DNA of 14,407 bases. Source: Spirochaeta sp. (GTDB lineage: Bacteria > Spirochaetota > Spirochaetia > DSM-2461). The notes beneath the pieces were generated by a model. That model was not told where the DNA came from. It worked only from the letters and a program-made list of their open reading frames with translations, and made no database searches. How positions within the stretch are numbered: position 1 is the stretch's first letter; every line of letters begins with the position of its first letter. The stretch covers positions 1 to 14,407 of the forward strand of contig DAOVYP010000019.1 in NCBI GenBank assembly GCA_030635565.1. The letters run 5' to 3'. The position numbers and the translations under genes were made by a program. Shown piece by piece: positions 5,802 through 13,417 of this stretch.

Positions 5802-7544
5802 TTACGCGTCCACAGACACGAACTCGAACTTCGTCACATCAAAGAGTCCACGGGCAGTGAGTTTGAGATCCGGAATCACCGGCAGGGCCAGGAAGCTCAG
5901 CGGCATGAATGGATCCAGATCTTTCCGAACCCTGAGCCTGTCATGGGCCAGGGCAATCAACTCATTCAGTCGGGAGGCAGTCACTTCCCCTGCCTCGTCG
6001 GTCATCAGACCGCCTAGTGGTAGTGGAAGAACCCCGAGAACATCTCCGCCTGCGGCGGCAAGGGAAATGCCTCCGCCGCTTGTTGCCAGAATCCTCAGCG
6101 CCGAAAGAATGGCCGCATCATCATCACCAACGGCAATGAGATTGTGGGAATCATGCGCGATGCTGCTGGCGGCAGCTCCACCTTTCAGACCGTAGCCCCC
6201 GACGATCCCCAATCCGATTCTGCCGGTACTCTTGTGCCTCTCAACCACAACAAGTTTCAGCAGGTCCTTGCCCGAATCCGGAATGAAGTGTCCATCGGTA
6301 TCAATGGGAACCTCACGAATGGTTTCATCGGTTACCAGACTGCCGGGGTTCAGTGTAATCACCCGGGCTCTGCCGGACTTCAGCTTCAAATCAAGATCGT
6401 GGGGTCCCAGAGGCGCCAGACGTACCGTATCCCTGACCGCCGAATCATCGTATTTCGCCAGTGTTTCCATCAGGCAACCGCCTTCAGCCACCAGCTCACC
6501 TCCGCGAAATACGGAACCCACCGAGAAATCGGCAAGCTCGCCATCCAGGACCACAAGATCGGCACGCCGCCCCGGAGACAGGGCGCCCCGGTCATCCAGC
6601 CCGTAGGCTTCGGCACCGTTCAAGGTCGCCAGACGAACCGCTTCCACCGGATCCAATCCGTGCCTTATGGCTTCCCTGACGTTGAAATCAATATGCCCCT
6701 CGGCCAGGATATCTCCGGGAAGCTTATCATCGGTACAAAAGGCGCAACGCCTTGCAAGACCGGGTTCCACACCCCTGATAAGAGCCGCCAGATCTCGGGC
6801 TGCAGTTCCCTCACGAATCAGGATTCTCATCCCCATACGAAGGCGTTCTTTCATCTCTTTAATATTGGTGCACTCATGATCGGTACCGATGCCGGCCACC
6901 ACATAGGCTGCCAGATCCTTTCCCGTCATCGCCGGGCTGTGACCGTCCACCTTTTTACCGATACGGCGAGCTAAAGCAATCTTTTCCACAATTTCATCCC
7001 GGGCAGCGGCCACCGCAGGATAATCCATGGCCTCCCCCAATCCGAGTACTCTGGAATGATCGATAAGTTCAGCCAGGTCGGAAGCTTCCAGTACCGCACC
7101 GGCATCCTCAAAGGGCGTGGCCGGAACACAGGAGGGGAGCATGACGAATACCGACTGAGGGACCGTTTCCGAGGCATCAAGCAGCCATCTGATGCCGTCC
7201 ATGCCCCGAACATTCGCGATTTCATGGGGATCGGCAACAACCGTCGTTGTCCCGCGGGGAACTGTCAATCCGGCGAAACCCACCGGACCGTGCATGGAAC
7301 TTTCAATATGGACATGAGCATCAATGAGCCCCGGCACGACAATACGGTTGTTCAGATCCCTCTCTTCCCGGCCGCGGTATACACCCGCAGGACCGATGGC
7401 AATAATACGCCCATCGCGGACAGCCATATCTCCGGGGAATAGCTCACCGGTGAACACATCAAGAAACCTGCCGTTTCGCAGGGCCAGATCAGCCGGAACA
7501 CGCCCGGAAGCAACTTCAATATCAGCACGAATTTCTTCAGTCAT
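5802..7544 (-). CDS. ade: Adenine deaminase
   Basis: Hydrolyses adenine to hypoxanthine and ammonia in purine salvage, in the cytoplasm. At 580 residues it matches the usual length (E. coli ~588). It has the amidohydrolase metal motif D-A-H-V-H-I-E-S-S (His77, His79 from the ATG at 7544), A-D-P-H-E (His107), G-L-G-E-A-M-D (Glu171), G-H-S-P (His202), D-H-E (His223) and T-D-D-K (Asp272-Asp273), in the order of the Ade family, followed by an N-G-A-E-A-Y-G-L segment and the Ade C-terminal domain. The frame continues upstream to 7643, but that would overlap the neighbouring gene and adds an unlike, basic stretch, so the ATG at 7544 (M-T-E-E) is preferred. No strong ribosome binding site is visible there. 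It follows the flavin split-barrel gene by 58 bases and may share its transcript. No purine riboswitch fits in that short gap. Confidence 0.93.
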   Translation of the reverse strand: MTEEIRADIEVASGRVPADLALRNGRFLDVFTGELFPGDMAVRDGRIIAIGPAGVYRGREERDLNNRIVVPGLIDAHVHIESSMHGPVGFAGLTVPRGTTTVVADPHEIANVRGMDGIRWLLDASETVPQSVFVMLPSCVPATPFEDAGAVLEASDLAELIDHSRVLGLGEAMDYPAVAAARDEIVEKIALARRIGKKVDGHSPAMTGKDLAAYVVAGIGTDHECTNIKEMKERLRMGMRILIREGTAARDLAALIRGVEPGLARRCAFCTDDKLPGDILAEGHIDFNVREAIRHGLDPVEAVRLATLNGAEAYGLDDRGALSPGRRADLVVLDGELADFSVGSVFRGGELVAEGGCLMETLAKYDDSAVRDTVRLAPLGPHDLDLKLKSGRARVITLNPGSLVTDETIREVPIDTDGHFIPDSGKDLLKLVVVERHKSTGRIGLGIVGGYGLKGGAAASSIAHDSHNLIAVGDDDAAILSALRILATSGGGISLAAAGGDVLGVLPLPLGGLMTDEAGEVTASRLNELIALAHDRLRVRKDLDPFMPLSFLALPVIPDLKLTARGLFDVTKFEFVSVDA

Positions 7545-7602
7545 GGTAAAGAGAGTATAGACCAACCCGGGTGGAATTTGAGAAAGAATCGATCGCCGTG
7601 GG

Positions 7603-7980
7603 CTACAGAATCTTCTCTGAACCCGAATAAATCGCCTCGACATTCACCACAGCAGCGCCATGACCGGGATGTTCCTCTGGATTCCACTTCTTCATATCCT
7701 CGAAGACAGCCCCTTCCGTGTGATACTCCATGCTTCCTTTTATCTGATACGACTTCTTTTCGCTCGTGATGAACAAAACCGATACCTTGCTGCCCGCCTG
7801 GAGATTCTCCATCGTCTTGTCGAAGAAATTGTTGGCGATGACAATCCGGTCTCCATCAAACAGTGTGACACACGTGGCATAAATGGCATTTGGTAATCCA
7901 CCGGTATCGACGGTTGTCAGGATAACGGCCCCTTCCCGGTCTTCCCAGGCACTTTTAACGACGTCAGATAATCGCGGCAT
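7603..7980 (-). CDS. Pyridoxamine 5'-phosphate oxidase-like FMN-binding split-barrel protein
   Basis: A 125-residue protein of the small PPOX-like flavin-binding family. Pattern: residues 18-30 A-V-I-L-T-T-V-D-T-G-G-L-P followed by N-A-I-Y-A-T (first strands of the split barrel), I-V-I-A-N-N-F-F-D-K-T-M-E-N-L at about 46-60, then V-S-V-L-F-I and the K-G-S-M-E-Y strand. Single-domain proteins of this type bind FMN as dimers and often have unknown substrates, so no reaction is assigned. GAGGAG lies about seven bases before the ATG. It is transcribed in the same direction as the TetR gene upstream (89-bp gap with its own candidate promoter and operator) and ade downstream. It is likely cytoplasmic. 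Confidence 0.83.
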   Translation of the reverse strand: MPRLSDVVKSAWEDREGAVILTTVDTGGLPNAIYATCVTLFDGDRIVIANNFFDKTMENLQAGSKVSVLFITSEKKSYQIKGSMEYHTEGAVFEDMKKWNPEEHPGHGAAVVNVEAIYSGSEKIL

Positions 7981-8012
7981 ATCAGGCTCCTCTGTTATTT
8001 CTATTCAGGACT

Positions 8013-8041
8013 ACTGTAACGCATTGTGCATATGCACACAA
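8013..8041 (-). promoter_or_regulatory. Candidate promoter for the flavin split-barrel gene
   Basis: On the minus strand TTGTGT (-35-like, 8041-8036) is separated by 17 bases from TACAGT (-10-like, 8018-8013; four of six matches). The transcript would begin near 8006, about 25 bases before the ATG at 7980. The spacer is largely occupied by the palindrome at 8025-8038, a classic operator position. The boxes are weak, as expected of a regulated promoter. Confidence 0.4.
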
Positions 8042-8042
8042 T
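8023..8042. promoter_or_regulatory. Palindromic operator candidate between tetR-family gene and flavin gene
   Basis: Contains a perfect 14-bp palindrome TGTGCATATGCACA (8025-8038), overlapped by a second inverted repeat, ATTGTG-N8-CACAAT (8023-8028 with 8037-8042). It sits in the spacer of the putative flavin-gene promoter, just downstream of the TetR-type gene, and is a reasonable binding site for that regulator. No copy is seen elsewhere in the window. Confidence 0.5.
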
Positions 8043-8069
8043 CCGTCGTCATGAGGAATACTATGAGAT

Positions 8070-8678
8070 TCAGTCTTCCGGCGCGTCCAACCTCGCAAGA
8101 CCTTCGAGAAAAACCTCGATTACGGAAATGGTCTGTCTGGGATCGGCGGCGCTGATGATGGCAAGTTTAAAAAGATACGCCTGGATAAGATCGAGAATCT
8201 GCATCGAGGTAGCCTCGATTGGAATCTTGCGAATCTCACCGGTCTTAATACCCTCACGGAGCATGCGGCAGAGCAGATGGTCGAGCTTGACGGTTCGACG
8301 TCTGATGGCCTCAGGGAAATTACGTTCTTCCTGACGTTTTTGGAGAAGATAATCACCCAGACTGGTGATGAAATCCCGGCTGTGCCAGCTTTTAAAAATT
8401 ATATCCGCGATAATTCTTCGGATTTGGGGTAATACCGGACCGGATCTGGAAGCAAGCTCCCGGTAATCCGAGAACATCTCATCGGTATAATATTTCACCG
8501 CGTAAGTGAATATTTCTTCCTTATCCCGGAAATAAAGATAAAGCGAAGGGCGGGAAATTCCACAGGCCACTGCGAGGTGGGACAAGCTGGTATTCTGATA
8601 CCCTCTCTGAGCGAACAGACTGAAGGCTTGCCGAAGAATAGCTATTTTTCGCTGGGTATGATCAATAATCTTCGGCAT
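8070..8678 (-). CDS. TetR/AcrR-family transcriptional regulator
   Basis: A 202-residue repressor-type protein with the normal TetR length. The N-terminal helix-turn-helix spans about residues 9-55, with the hallmark pattern A-F-x-L-F-A-Q-R-G-Y-x-N-T-S-L-x-x-L-A, then G-I-S-R-P-S-L-Y-L-Y-F-R-D-K-E-E-I-F. The remainder is the helical ligand-binding and dimer domain, whose ligand cannot be inferred. AAGGAGA lies upstream, but the gap from GGAG to the ATG is 14 bases, longer than ideal; no other in-frame start is available. Its targets are probably itself and the flavin gene 89 bases downstream, where the palindrome at 8023-8042 lies. The nearby fab operon, 251 bases upstream and in the same direction, is a second possibility, as several TetR proteins control lipid genes. 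That link is inference. Confidence 0.9.
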   Translation of the reverse strand: MPKIIDHTQRKIAILRQAFSLFAQRGYQNTSLSHLAVACGISRPSLYLYFRDKEEIFTYAVKYYTDEMFSDYRELASRSGPVLPQIRRIIADIIFKSWHSRDFITSLGDYLLQKRQEERNFPEAIRRRTVKLDHLLCRMLREGIKTGEIRKIPIEATSMQILDLIQAYLFKLAIISAADPRQTISVIEVFLEGLARLDAPED

Positions 8679-8929
8679 TTCTGAACCGGTATCTCCTTAT
8701 CCTGAAAGCTCCGGTGATCTGTTCTTCTACAAATTGTTGACCTCTGCCGCCAACCCCCGCTACATCCAATCTCAAACCTCAAATCCAACAACTGAGCTTA
8801 TCATCGCAGATGTGTCTTCGATTCGAACGGGAATGGAGACACCGCTCGTCAAGCGGGCTCGTGTACGACCCCGGTTCCTCGCAGTACCTCCTTCCCTCTC
8901 GATCTTCGACTCATTCGCAGGAATTACCC
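8679..8929. other. Intergenic region between fabZ and the TetR gene
   Basis: 251 bases with no convincing gene. It holds the 3' flank of the fab operon and the leader of the TetR gene. A small hairpin (CCGCT/AGCGG, 8842-8856, five-base loop) lies 70-90 bases past the fabZ stop but has no T-run, so it is not called a terminator. An ACCGGT and a TCCGGT lie at 8685-8690 and 8710-8715 just before the TetR start. No clear -35/-10 pair was found. Confidence 0.4.
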
Positions 8930-9352
8930 TCAGCCTTCCTTATCGCCTATCAGACAGAGCCAGGTAGCCTCGGCGGCAACCTGATCGCCGACATAGGCCT
9001 TACCGGTCTGACGGATGCCCCGGGAATCCACCCGGACATTCTCCACCTCAAAACGCACTTCATCTCCGGGAACCACCTGACGGCGGAATTTCACCTTATC
9101 GACAGTCGCCAGGAAGAACAGTTTATCTCCCAGAATGCCCGACTGAGCCGCACCGGCACCACCACACTGAGCCATTGATTCAACCAGGATTACCCCCGGA
9201 ACCACAGGATAACCGGGAAAATGACCTTTAAAGAAAAAATCCTCATCCGTATACTTGCGAGTTCCAACGATATGTTCGTCACTCACCTCGTCGAGCTTGT
9301 CCACAAAAAGGAACGGTTCACGGTGAGGTAATAAATCCTTAATATCCTTCAT
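8930..9352 (-). CDS. fabZ: 3-hydroxyacyl-[ACP] dehydratase
   Basis: Removes water from 3-hydroxyacyl-ACP to give trans-2-enoyl-ACP in fatty-acid elongation. The 140-residue hot-dog fold protein starts with D-L-L-P-H-R-x-P-F-L-F-V-D and carries the catalytic His44 in the F-K-G-H-F-P-G-x-P-V-V-P-G-V motif and Glu58 in L-V-E-S-M-A-Q, the FabZ rather than the FabA form. Both residues are intact. A GGAAG site is about seven bases before the ATG. It is the last gene of the fab operon, 35 bases after fabF. FabZ usually sits beside lpxA/lpxD in many Gram-negatives; here it belongs to the fab cluster instead. Confidence 0.95.
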   Translation of the reverse strand: MKDIKDLLPHREPFLFVDKLDEVSDEHIVGTRKYTDEDFFFKGHFPGYPVVPGVILVESMAQCGGAGAAQSGILGDKLFFLATVDKVKFRRQVVPGDEVRFEVENVRVDSRGIRQTGKAYVGDQVAAEATWLCLIGDKEG

Positions 9353-9387
9353 TACTGTTCTTCCTTTTCATCTTTCCTGATTCCACC

Positions 9388-10635
9388 CTACTCCTCGAAT
9401 TTCTTGAAGATCAGCGAACCGTTATGGCCCCCGAAACCGAGATTGTCGGAAAGTACAGCCCGAAGATCCGCTTTGCGCCCGACATTGGGGACGTAATCCA
9501 AGTCACATCTCTCATCGGGATTATCCAGGTTGATGGTGGGAGGAAGGAACCCGTCCCGAAGGGCCAGAAGGCTGATGATAGCCTCCATTCCGCCGGCACC
9601 GCCCACCATATGGGCCGTCATCGACTTGGTGGAGGATATGGGCATCTTGTATGCGTGGTCACCAAAAGCTTTTTTGATGGCCATGGTTTCCAGGGGATCG
9701 TTGGTGGGGGTGGAGGTACCGTGGGCGTTCATGTAATCGATCTCCGAAGGCTCCATTCCCGCATCCTGCAAGGCCAATATCATTGACCGGGCCGGACCGT
9801 TTCCTTCCGCATCGGGGCTGGTGAGGTGATAGGCGTCACAGGTTATACCGTAGCCGGCCACCTCGCCGTAAATCTTCGCTCCCCGGTCCAGAGCATGAGT
9901 GAGTTCCTCGAGAATGAGGATACCGGAGCCTTCAGCCATCACAAATCCATCCCGATCCTTGTCGAAGGGGCGGCTCGCGGCGGTGGGATTATCGTTGTAT
10001 TTCGTCGACAGGGCGGTGAGCTGGACAAATCCCGCGATGCCGAAAGGTGTGACGGCAGCTTCCATACCGCCGGTGACGGCGACATCAATCTGACCGTAGC
10101 GGATGGCATTCAGAGACGTACCGATTGAATCGGTGGCCGAAGCACAGGCCGTCACCACGCAATAGCAGGGGCCATGGAATCCGTATTTGATGGCGACATT
10201 GGCCGGTCCCTCGTTGAGAATCATCTTGGGGACGGTCATGGGGGAAACACCTTTAGGACCCCGGGCCGCCAGTTGGCGTACCCCTTCTTCGGTGACTTCG
10301 TATCCGCCGATTCCGTTCCCCAGAATGACGCCTACCCGTTCGGGATCCACGCCGCCCTTGTCCAGGCCGGCATCCTCCAGAGCCTGGGCGGCCCCGGCCA
10401 CGGCGAACTGGGTGAAACGGCCCTGTTTTCGGGCCTCTTTCCTATCCATCCAGACCGTGGGATCAAAATTCTTGACTTCACCTGCAATTTTACTGGCGTA
10501 CTCTTCGGTATCAAAAGTTGAGATGCGAGTGATCCCGCTCTTTCCGGCTTTAATGGCTTCCCAGGTATTGGCTACATCATGGGCCAGGGGATTGACGGTT
10601 CCCAGGCCTGTTACTACGACTCGTCTACGTTCCAT
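9388..10635 (-). CDS. fabF: Beta-ketoacyl-[ACP] synthase II
   Basis: Condenses malonyl-ACP with acyl-ACP in the elongation cycle. Numbered from the ATG at 10635 (415 aa) the catalytic triad is intact: Cys164 in V-V-T-A-C-A-S-A, His305 in N-A-H-G-T-S-T-P, and His342 in K-S-M-T-A-H. The last usually reads K-S-M-T-G-H, so Ala replaces Gly next to the His. Positions agree with E. coli FabF (163, 303, 340). Start choice: an earlier in-frame ATG at 10647 overlaps the fabG stop, but GGGAG lies five bases before the ATG at 10635, and M-E-R-R-R-V-V-V-T-G is the expected beginning. It directly follows fabG; the acpP gene normally found between them is absent. Confidence 0.95.
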   Translation of the reverse strand: MERRRVVVTGLGTVNPLAHDVANTWEAIKAGKSGITRISTFDTEEYASKIAGEVKNFDPTVWMDRKEARKQGRFTQFAVAGAAQALEDAGLDKGGVDPERVGVILGNGIGGYEVTEEGVRQLAARGPKGVSPMTVPKMILNEGPANVAIKYGFHGPCYCVVTACASATDSIGTSLNAIRYGQIDVAVTGGMEAAVTPFGIAGFVQLTALSTKYNDNPTAASRPFDKDRDGFVMAEGSGILILEELTHALDRGAKIYGEVAGYGITCDAYHLTSPDAEGNGPARSMILALQDAGMEPSEIDYMNAHGTSTPTNDPLETMAIKKAFGDHAYKMPISSTKSMTAHMVGGAGGMEAIISLLALRDGFLPPTINLDNPDERCDLDYVPNVGRKADLRAVLSDNLGFGGHNGSLIFKKFEE

Positions 10636-10646
10636 ACTATCTCCCA

Positions 10647-11387
10647 TTACATCACCAATCCGCCGTCAACCCGAATCACCTGACCGGTGATGTAGGAGGA
10701 CAGGTCGCATGCCAGGTAAAGGACCGCGTTGGCGACTTCTTCAGCCGATCCCATACGTCCCAACGGAATTGCCTTGGCGTATTCCGCTTTCACCTCATCG
10801 GTGAGCTTATCTGTCATGGCCGTAGCGATAAAGCCCGGGGCCACTGCGTTCACCCGGACATTCCGTTTGGCTGTTTCCCTGGCCAGGCTCTTGGTAAAAC
10901 CGATGAGACCGGCTTTTGATGCCGAATAGTTGGTCTGTCCGGCATTACCCATCTGGCCGACTACTGAGGCCATGTTGATGATGCTGCCCGATTTCTGCTT
11001 CAGGGCCATGAATGCCGAGACTTCCCGGGCTACAAGGAAGGCGCCGGTGAGATTCACCTTGATAACCGACTCCCACTGGTCCAGTGGCATGCGGAATACC
11101 ATACCGTCCCGGGTGATGCCGGCATTGTTCACCAGAACATCAAGCTTACCGTCAGAAATAATATCCTTGACGAGGGCTTTTACCTGATCTTCATCGGTAA
11201 TGTTCGCCGAATGGAAGGTAACCGTTGCACCATTCTTTGCGGCGGCAGCCATCTCGGCTTTATGCGGACTTTCATTGAAATCGCAATAATGGATAGAAGC
11301 ACCCTCTTCCAGGCACTTCATGATGATTTCCTTACCGATACCCTGGGCACCGCCGGTTACAAGGACTTTTTTTCCTTTAAGAAGCAT
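10647..11387 (-). CDS. fabG: 3-oxoacyl-[ACP] reductase
   Basis: NADPH-dependent reduction of 3-ketoacyl-ACP in fatty-acid synthesis. A 246-residue short-chain dehydrogenase with the cofactor motif T-G-G-A-Q-G-I-G (11-18), N-N-A-G (87-90), and the catalytic Asn112, Ser141, Tyr154 and Lys158 (Y-S-A-S-K) all present, and the FabG-type C terminus I-T-G-Q-V-I-R-V-D-G-G. AGGAG lies eight bases before the ATG, and the gene begins 11 bases after the fabD stop. SDR proteins are diverse, but the operon position makes FabG firm. Confidence 0.94.
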   Translation of the reverse strand: MLLKGKKVLVTGGAQGIGKEIIMKCLEEGASIHYCDFNESPHKAEMAAAAKNGATVTFHSANITDEDQVKALVKDIISDGKLDVLVNNAGITRDGMVFRMPLDQWESVIKVNLTGAFLVAREVSAFMALKQKSGSIINMASVVGQMGNAGQTNYSASKAGLIGFTKSLARETAKRNVRVNAVAPGFIATAMTDKLTDEVKAEYAKAIPLGRMGSAEEVANAVLYLACDLSSYITGQVIRVDGGLVM

Positions 11388-11398
11388 AATTTCGACTC

Positions 11399-12352
11399 CT
11401 ATTCATTATCTTTAATACTTTCCAGATCCCCGACGGTACCCGCAGGGAGACAAGTTTCATTCTGTCCCGATTTTCCCCAAAGGCCGGTGAGCACCTTGCC
11501 CGGACCGACTTCATAAAGGGCCGAAGGGGAAGTTTCGGCGATTGAGGCCATAAGATCCATCCATCTGACGGAGTGTGTAACCTGTTCAACCAGAAGGGAT
11601 CGGGCCTCATCTCCGCTTTTCACCGGTGACGCATTGACATTCGACCAGACTGTTTTCACAGGATCGTTGAAATTAATTTCCGCAAGCAGGGATTCCATGG
11701 AACGTGCAGGACCGGCCATGAGCGGAGTATGGAACGGGCAGGACACCTTCAGCGGGATAATCCGACGGGCACCTGCAGCCTTGAGGGCCTCCCCGGCGCC
11801 GTCCATTCCGGCCCTGGTTCCACCGATGGCAACCTGAGCGGGACCGTTTTCATTGGAACTCCAGACATCTTCCAGCCCGTCAAGAACAGAATGAACCGCC
11901 TCGGGACCGATGCCGATAACCGCAGCCATGCCGATTTCTCCCTTCTCTGCGGTAATGACGGCCCCGGCTGCCGCCATGAACTCACCCCGTGCGGTAACAG
12001 CCTTCAGAGCGTCTTCCGGCGTCAAAACTCCGGCATCCACCATGGCGGTATATTCGCCCAGACTGTGTCCGGCGGCACCTGTAGACTCAATTCCTTCCTC
12101 TTTCAGAACTTCCCGGGCTGCCAGACTCGCCAGCACGATAGCCGGCTGGGCATTCTCGGTAGCTTTCAGATCTTCGTCGCTGCCTTCGAAAAGCAGAGCC
12201 TTCATATCCCTGCCGCATGCATCCGAGGCCAGGTTGAAGAGGTTTTTCACTGCGTCGTATTTATCGAACAGATCCCTGGCCATACCGGGAAACTGACTAC
12301 CCTGGCCGGGGAAAAGAAAAATCGTACCACTCATTATTTTATCGGCTACCAT
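11399..12352 (-). CDS. fabD: Malonyl-CoA:[ACP] transacylase
   Basis: Moves malonyl from CoA to ACP, supplying extender units. Signature F-L-F-P-G-Q-G-S-Q (12-20), catalytic Ser97 in G-H-S-L-G-E, Arg123 in T-A-R-G-E-F-M, and His208 in C-P-F-H-T-P-L-M are all present. The ATG at 12352 overlaps the fabH stop (7-nt overlap) and has GGAGG about 12 bases upstream, suggesting translational coupling. An in-frame ATG at 12334 would give M-S-G-T-I-F-L-F-P-G, which lines up exactly with E. coli FabD (Ser91 against 92) but lacks a ribosome binding site; reinitiation just after the fabH stop is possible there. Length 317 or 311 residues, normal for FabD. Confidence 0.95.
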   Translation of the reverse strand: MVADKIMSGTIFLFPGQGSQFPGMARDLFDKYDAVKNLFNLASDACGRDMKALLFEGSDEDLKATENAQPAIVLASLAAREVLKEEGIESTGAAGHSLGEYTAMVDAGVLTPEDALKAVTARGEFMAAAGAVITAEKGEIGMAAVIGIGPEAVHSVLDGLEDVWSSNENGPAQVAIGGTRAGMDGAGEALKAAGARRIIPLKVSCPFHTPLMAGPARSMESLLAEINFNDPVKTVWSNVNASPVKSGDEARSLLVEQVTHSVRWMDLMASIAETSPSALYEVGPGKVLTGLWGKSGQNETCLPAGTVGDLESIKDNE

Positions 12353-13326
12353 ACCAGGTAATTTCCTCCATAGGTGAGTCCACCGCCGAAACCGACGGTG
12401 AGAATTTTCATGCCTTTCTTCAGCAGTTCCTTCCTGTCCATTTCGGCCAGGGCAAGAGGAACGGAAGCGGAAGATGTATTGGCGAACTCTTCCATATTTA
12501 AATAATACTTTTCCATGGGTATTCTGGCCCGCATGGAAGCGGCGCGAATAATCCTGTAGTTGGCCTGATGGGGGACAATGTAGTCTATGTCATCGGAAGT
12601 GAGCCCGTTGCGTTCCATCAGATCTTTTACGATTTCCACATTCACTTTCACGGCGAAGTTGTACACCCGCTGACCGTCCATATAAATGCAGAGGTCTTCC
12701 TCGGGAGTTTCACCGGGTATAAATGGGGTTGCAGTTCCGCCGGCCGGTATATTGAGAGCATCGTAACCCGTCCCGTCGGTACGGAGGACGCTGTCGACAA
12801 TCCCCTCCCCATCGGCGCATGAAGTCAGGACCGCGGCACCGGCACCGTCTCCGAAAAGAACAGCGGTACCCCGGTCATTCCAGTTTGTGATAGCCGAGAG
12901 CTTCTCGGCACCGATCACGACGACGGTTTTCGCCGTGCCGCCGAGAATAAGGCCTCGACCCAGTTCCAATCCATAAACGAAACCGGTACAAGCGGCTTTC
13001 ACGTCTATGGATCCGATGTTACCGATACCCAGATTTCTCTGGACGAGGTTGGCTGTCGCCGGGAAATCCCTGTAATCCGGGGTGATGGTGGCGACAATAA
13101 TCTGGTCCACCTCGTTCTTGTCAACCCCGGCCTTGTCCAAAGCTTCCTTGGCGGCTTCGGTAGCCATATAGGAACAAGTTTCCTCATCCGAAGCGATATG
13201 TCGATTTCCGATTCCGGTGTGGGAACGAATCCATTCATCAGATGTATCAACTGTTTTTGAGAGTTCTTCATTACTGACCCGTCGGGCAGGAATATATGAC
13301 CCGATAGATGCGATTCCTACATTCAT
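12346..13326 (-). CDS. fabH: Beta-ketoacyl-[ACP] synthase III
   Basis: Starts fatty-acid chains by condensing acyl-CoA with malonyl-ACP. At 326 residues it has the Cys113 nucleophile in K-A-A-C-T-G-F, His253 in P-H-Q-A-N, and Asn283 in F-A-N-T-S-S-A-S-V-P, the full FabH triad. The G-x-G-x-x-x-G-G-N-Y C terminus is normal. GGAGG lies four bases before the ATG. It is the first gene of the fab operon, behind the promoter at 13381-13409, so priming and elongation enzymes are made together. Whether it prefers acetyl- or branched-chain primers cannot be read from the sequence. Confidence 0.95.
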   Translation of the reverse strand: MNVGIASIGSYIPARRVSNEELSKTVDTSDEWIRSHTGIGNRHIASDEETCSYMATEAAKEALDKAGVDKNEVDQIIVATITPDYRDFPATANLVQRNLGIGNIGSIDVKAACTGFVYGLELGRGLILGGTAKTVVVIGAEKLSAITNWNDRGTAVLFGDGAGAAVLTSCADGEGIVDSVLRTDGTGYDALNIPAGGTATPFIPGETPEEDLCIYMDGQRVYNFAVKVNVEIVKDLMERNGLTSDDIDYIVPHQANYRIIRAASMRARIPMEKYYLNMEEFANTSSASVPLALAEMDRKELLKKGMKILTVGFGGGLTYGGNYLVW

Positions 13327-13342
13327 CGATCCTCCAGTGCGT

Positions 13343-13362
13343 ACCGGTTTAATTTTGCCGGT
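13343..13362. promoter_or_regulatory. Imperfect inverted repeat in the fabH leader
   Basis: ACCGG-N10-CCGGT between the fab promoter and the fabH ribosome binding site, with AT-rich centre. The arms are five bases and could form an operator or a weak RNA hairpin; short CCGG arms are common here, so confidence is low. Confidence 0.25.
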
Positions 13363-13380
13363 AAAAACTATAATGACAGG

Positions 13381-13409
13381 ATTATTTACATATTATCAGA
13401 AACTGTCAA
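13381..13409 (-). promoter_or_regulatory. Sigma-70-type promoter of the fab operon
   Basis: On the minus strand a perfect TTGACA (-35, 13409-13404), a 17-base spacer and AATAAT (-10, 13386-13381; five of six matches). The predicted start near 13374 leaves about 48 bases of leader before the fabH ATG at 13326. The -35 overlaps the palindrome at 13404-13417, so repressor binding would block polymerase. This is the best promoter in the window. Confidence 0.65.
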
Positions 13410-13417
13410 TATTGACA
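13404..13417. promoter_or_regulatory. 14-bp perfect palindrome overlapping the fab -35 box, operator candidate
   Basis: TGTCAATATTGACA reads identically on both strands, and its minus-strand copy of TTGACA is the -35 element of the fab promoter. A further TGACAG at 13374-13379 pairs with CTGTCA at 13403-13408, giving a second inverted repeat that encloses the promoter spacer. It does not resemble the FapR site known from Firmicutes. The regulator is unknown. Confidence 0.5.

Noticed and set aside
6144..6974. Long 276-codon plus-strand frame opposite ade
   Set aside because: It lies wholly antisense to adenine deaminase, whose catalytic motifs are intact, and has no ribosome binding site or recognisable domain; it is a shadow frame.
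7545..7602. Purine riboswitch ahead of adenine deaminase
   Set aside because: The 58-base gap is too short and lacks the conserved junction and loop bases.
8685..8715. ACCGGT/TCCGGT pair before the TetR gene as the same operator as ACCGG-N10-CCGGT in the fabH leader
   Set aside because: Spacing differs (25 against 14) and CCGG-containing hexamers are frequent in this DNA, so shared regulation is not supported.
8842..8856. CCGCT/AGCGG hairpin downstream of fabZ as a terminator
   Set aside because: Five-base stem with no T-run on either strand.
8818..8880. tRNA-like T-loop (GTTCGAATC on the minus strand) near 8820
   Set aside because: The flanking bases do not form a T-stem and no acceptor, D or anticodon arms can be drawn. 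A similar T-loop-like stretch at 13598-13612 fails for the same reason.
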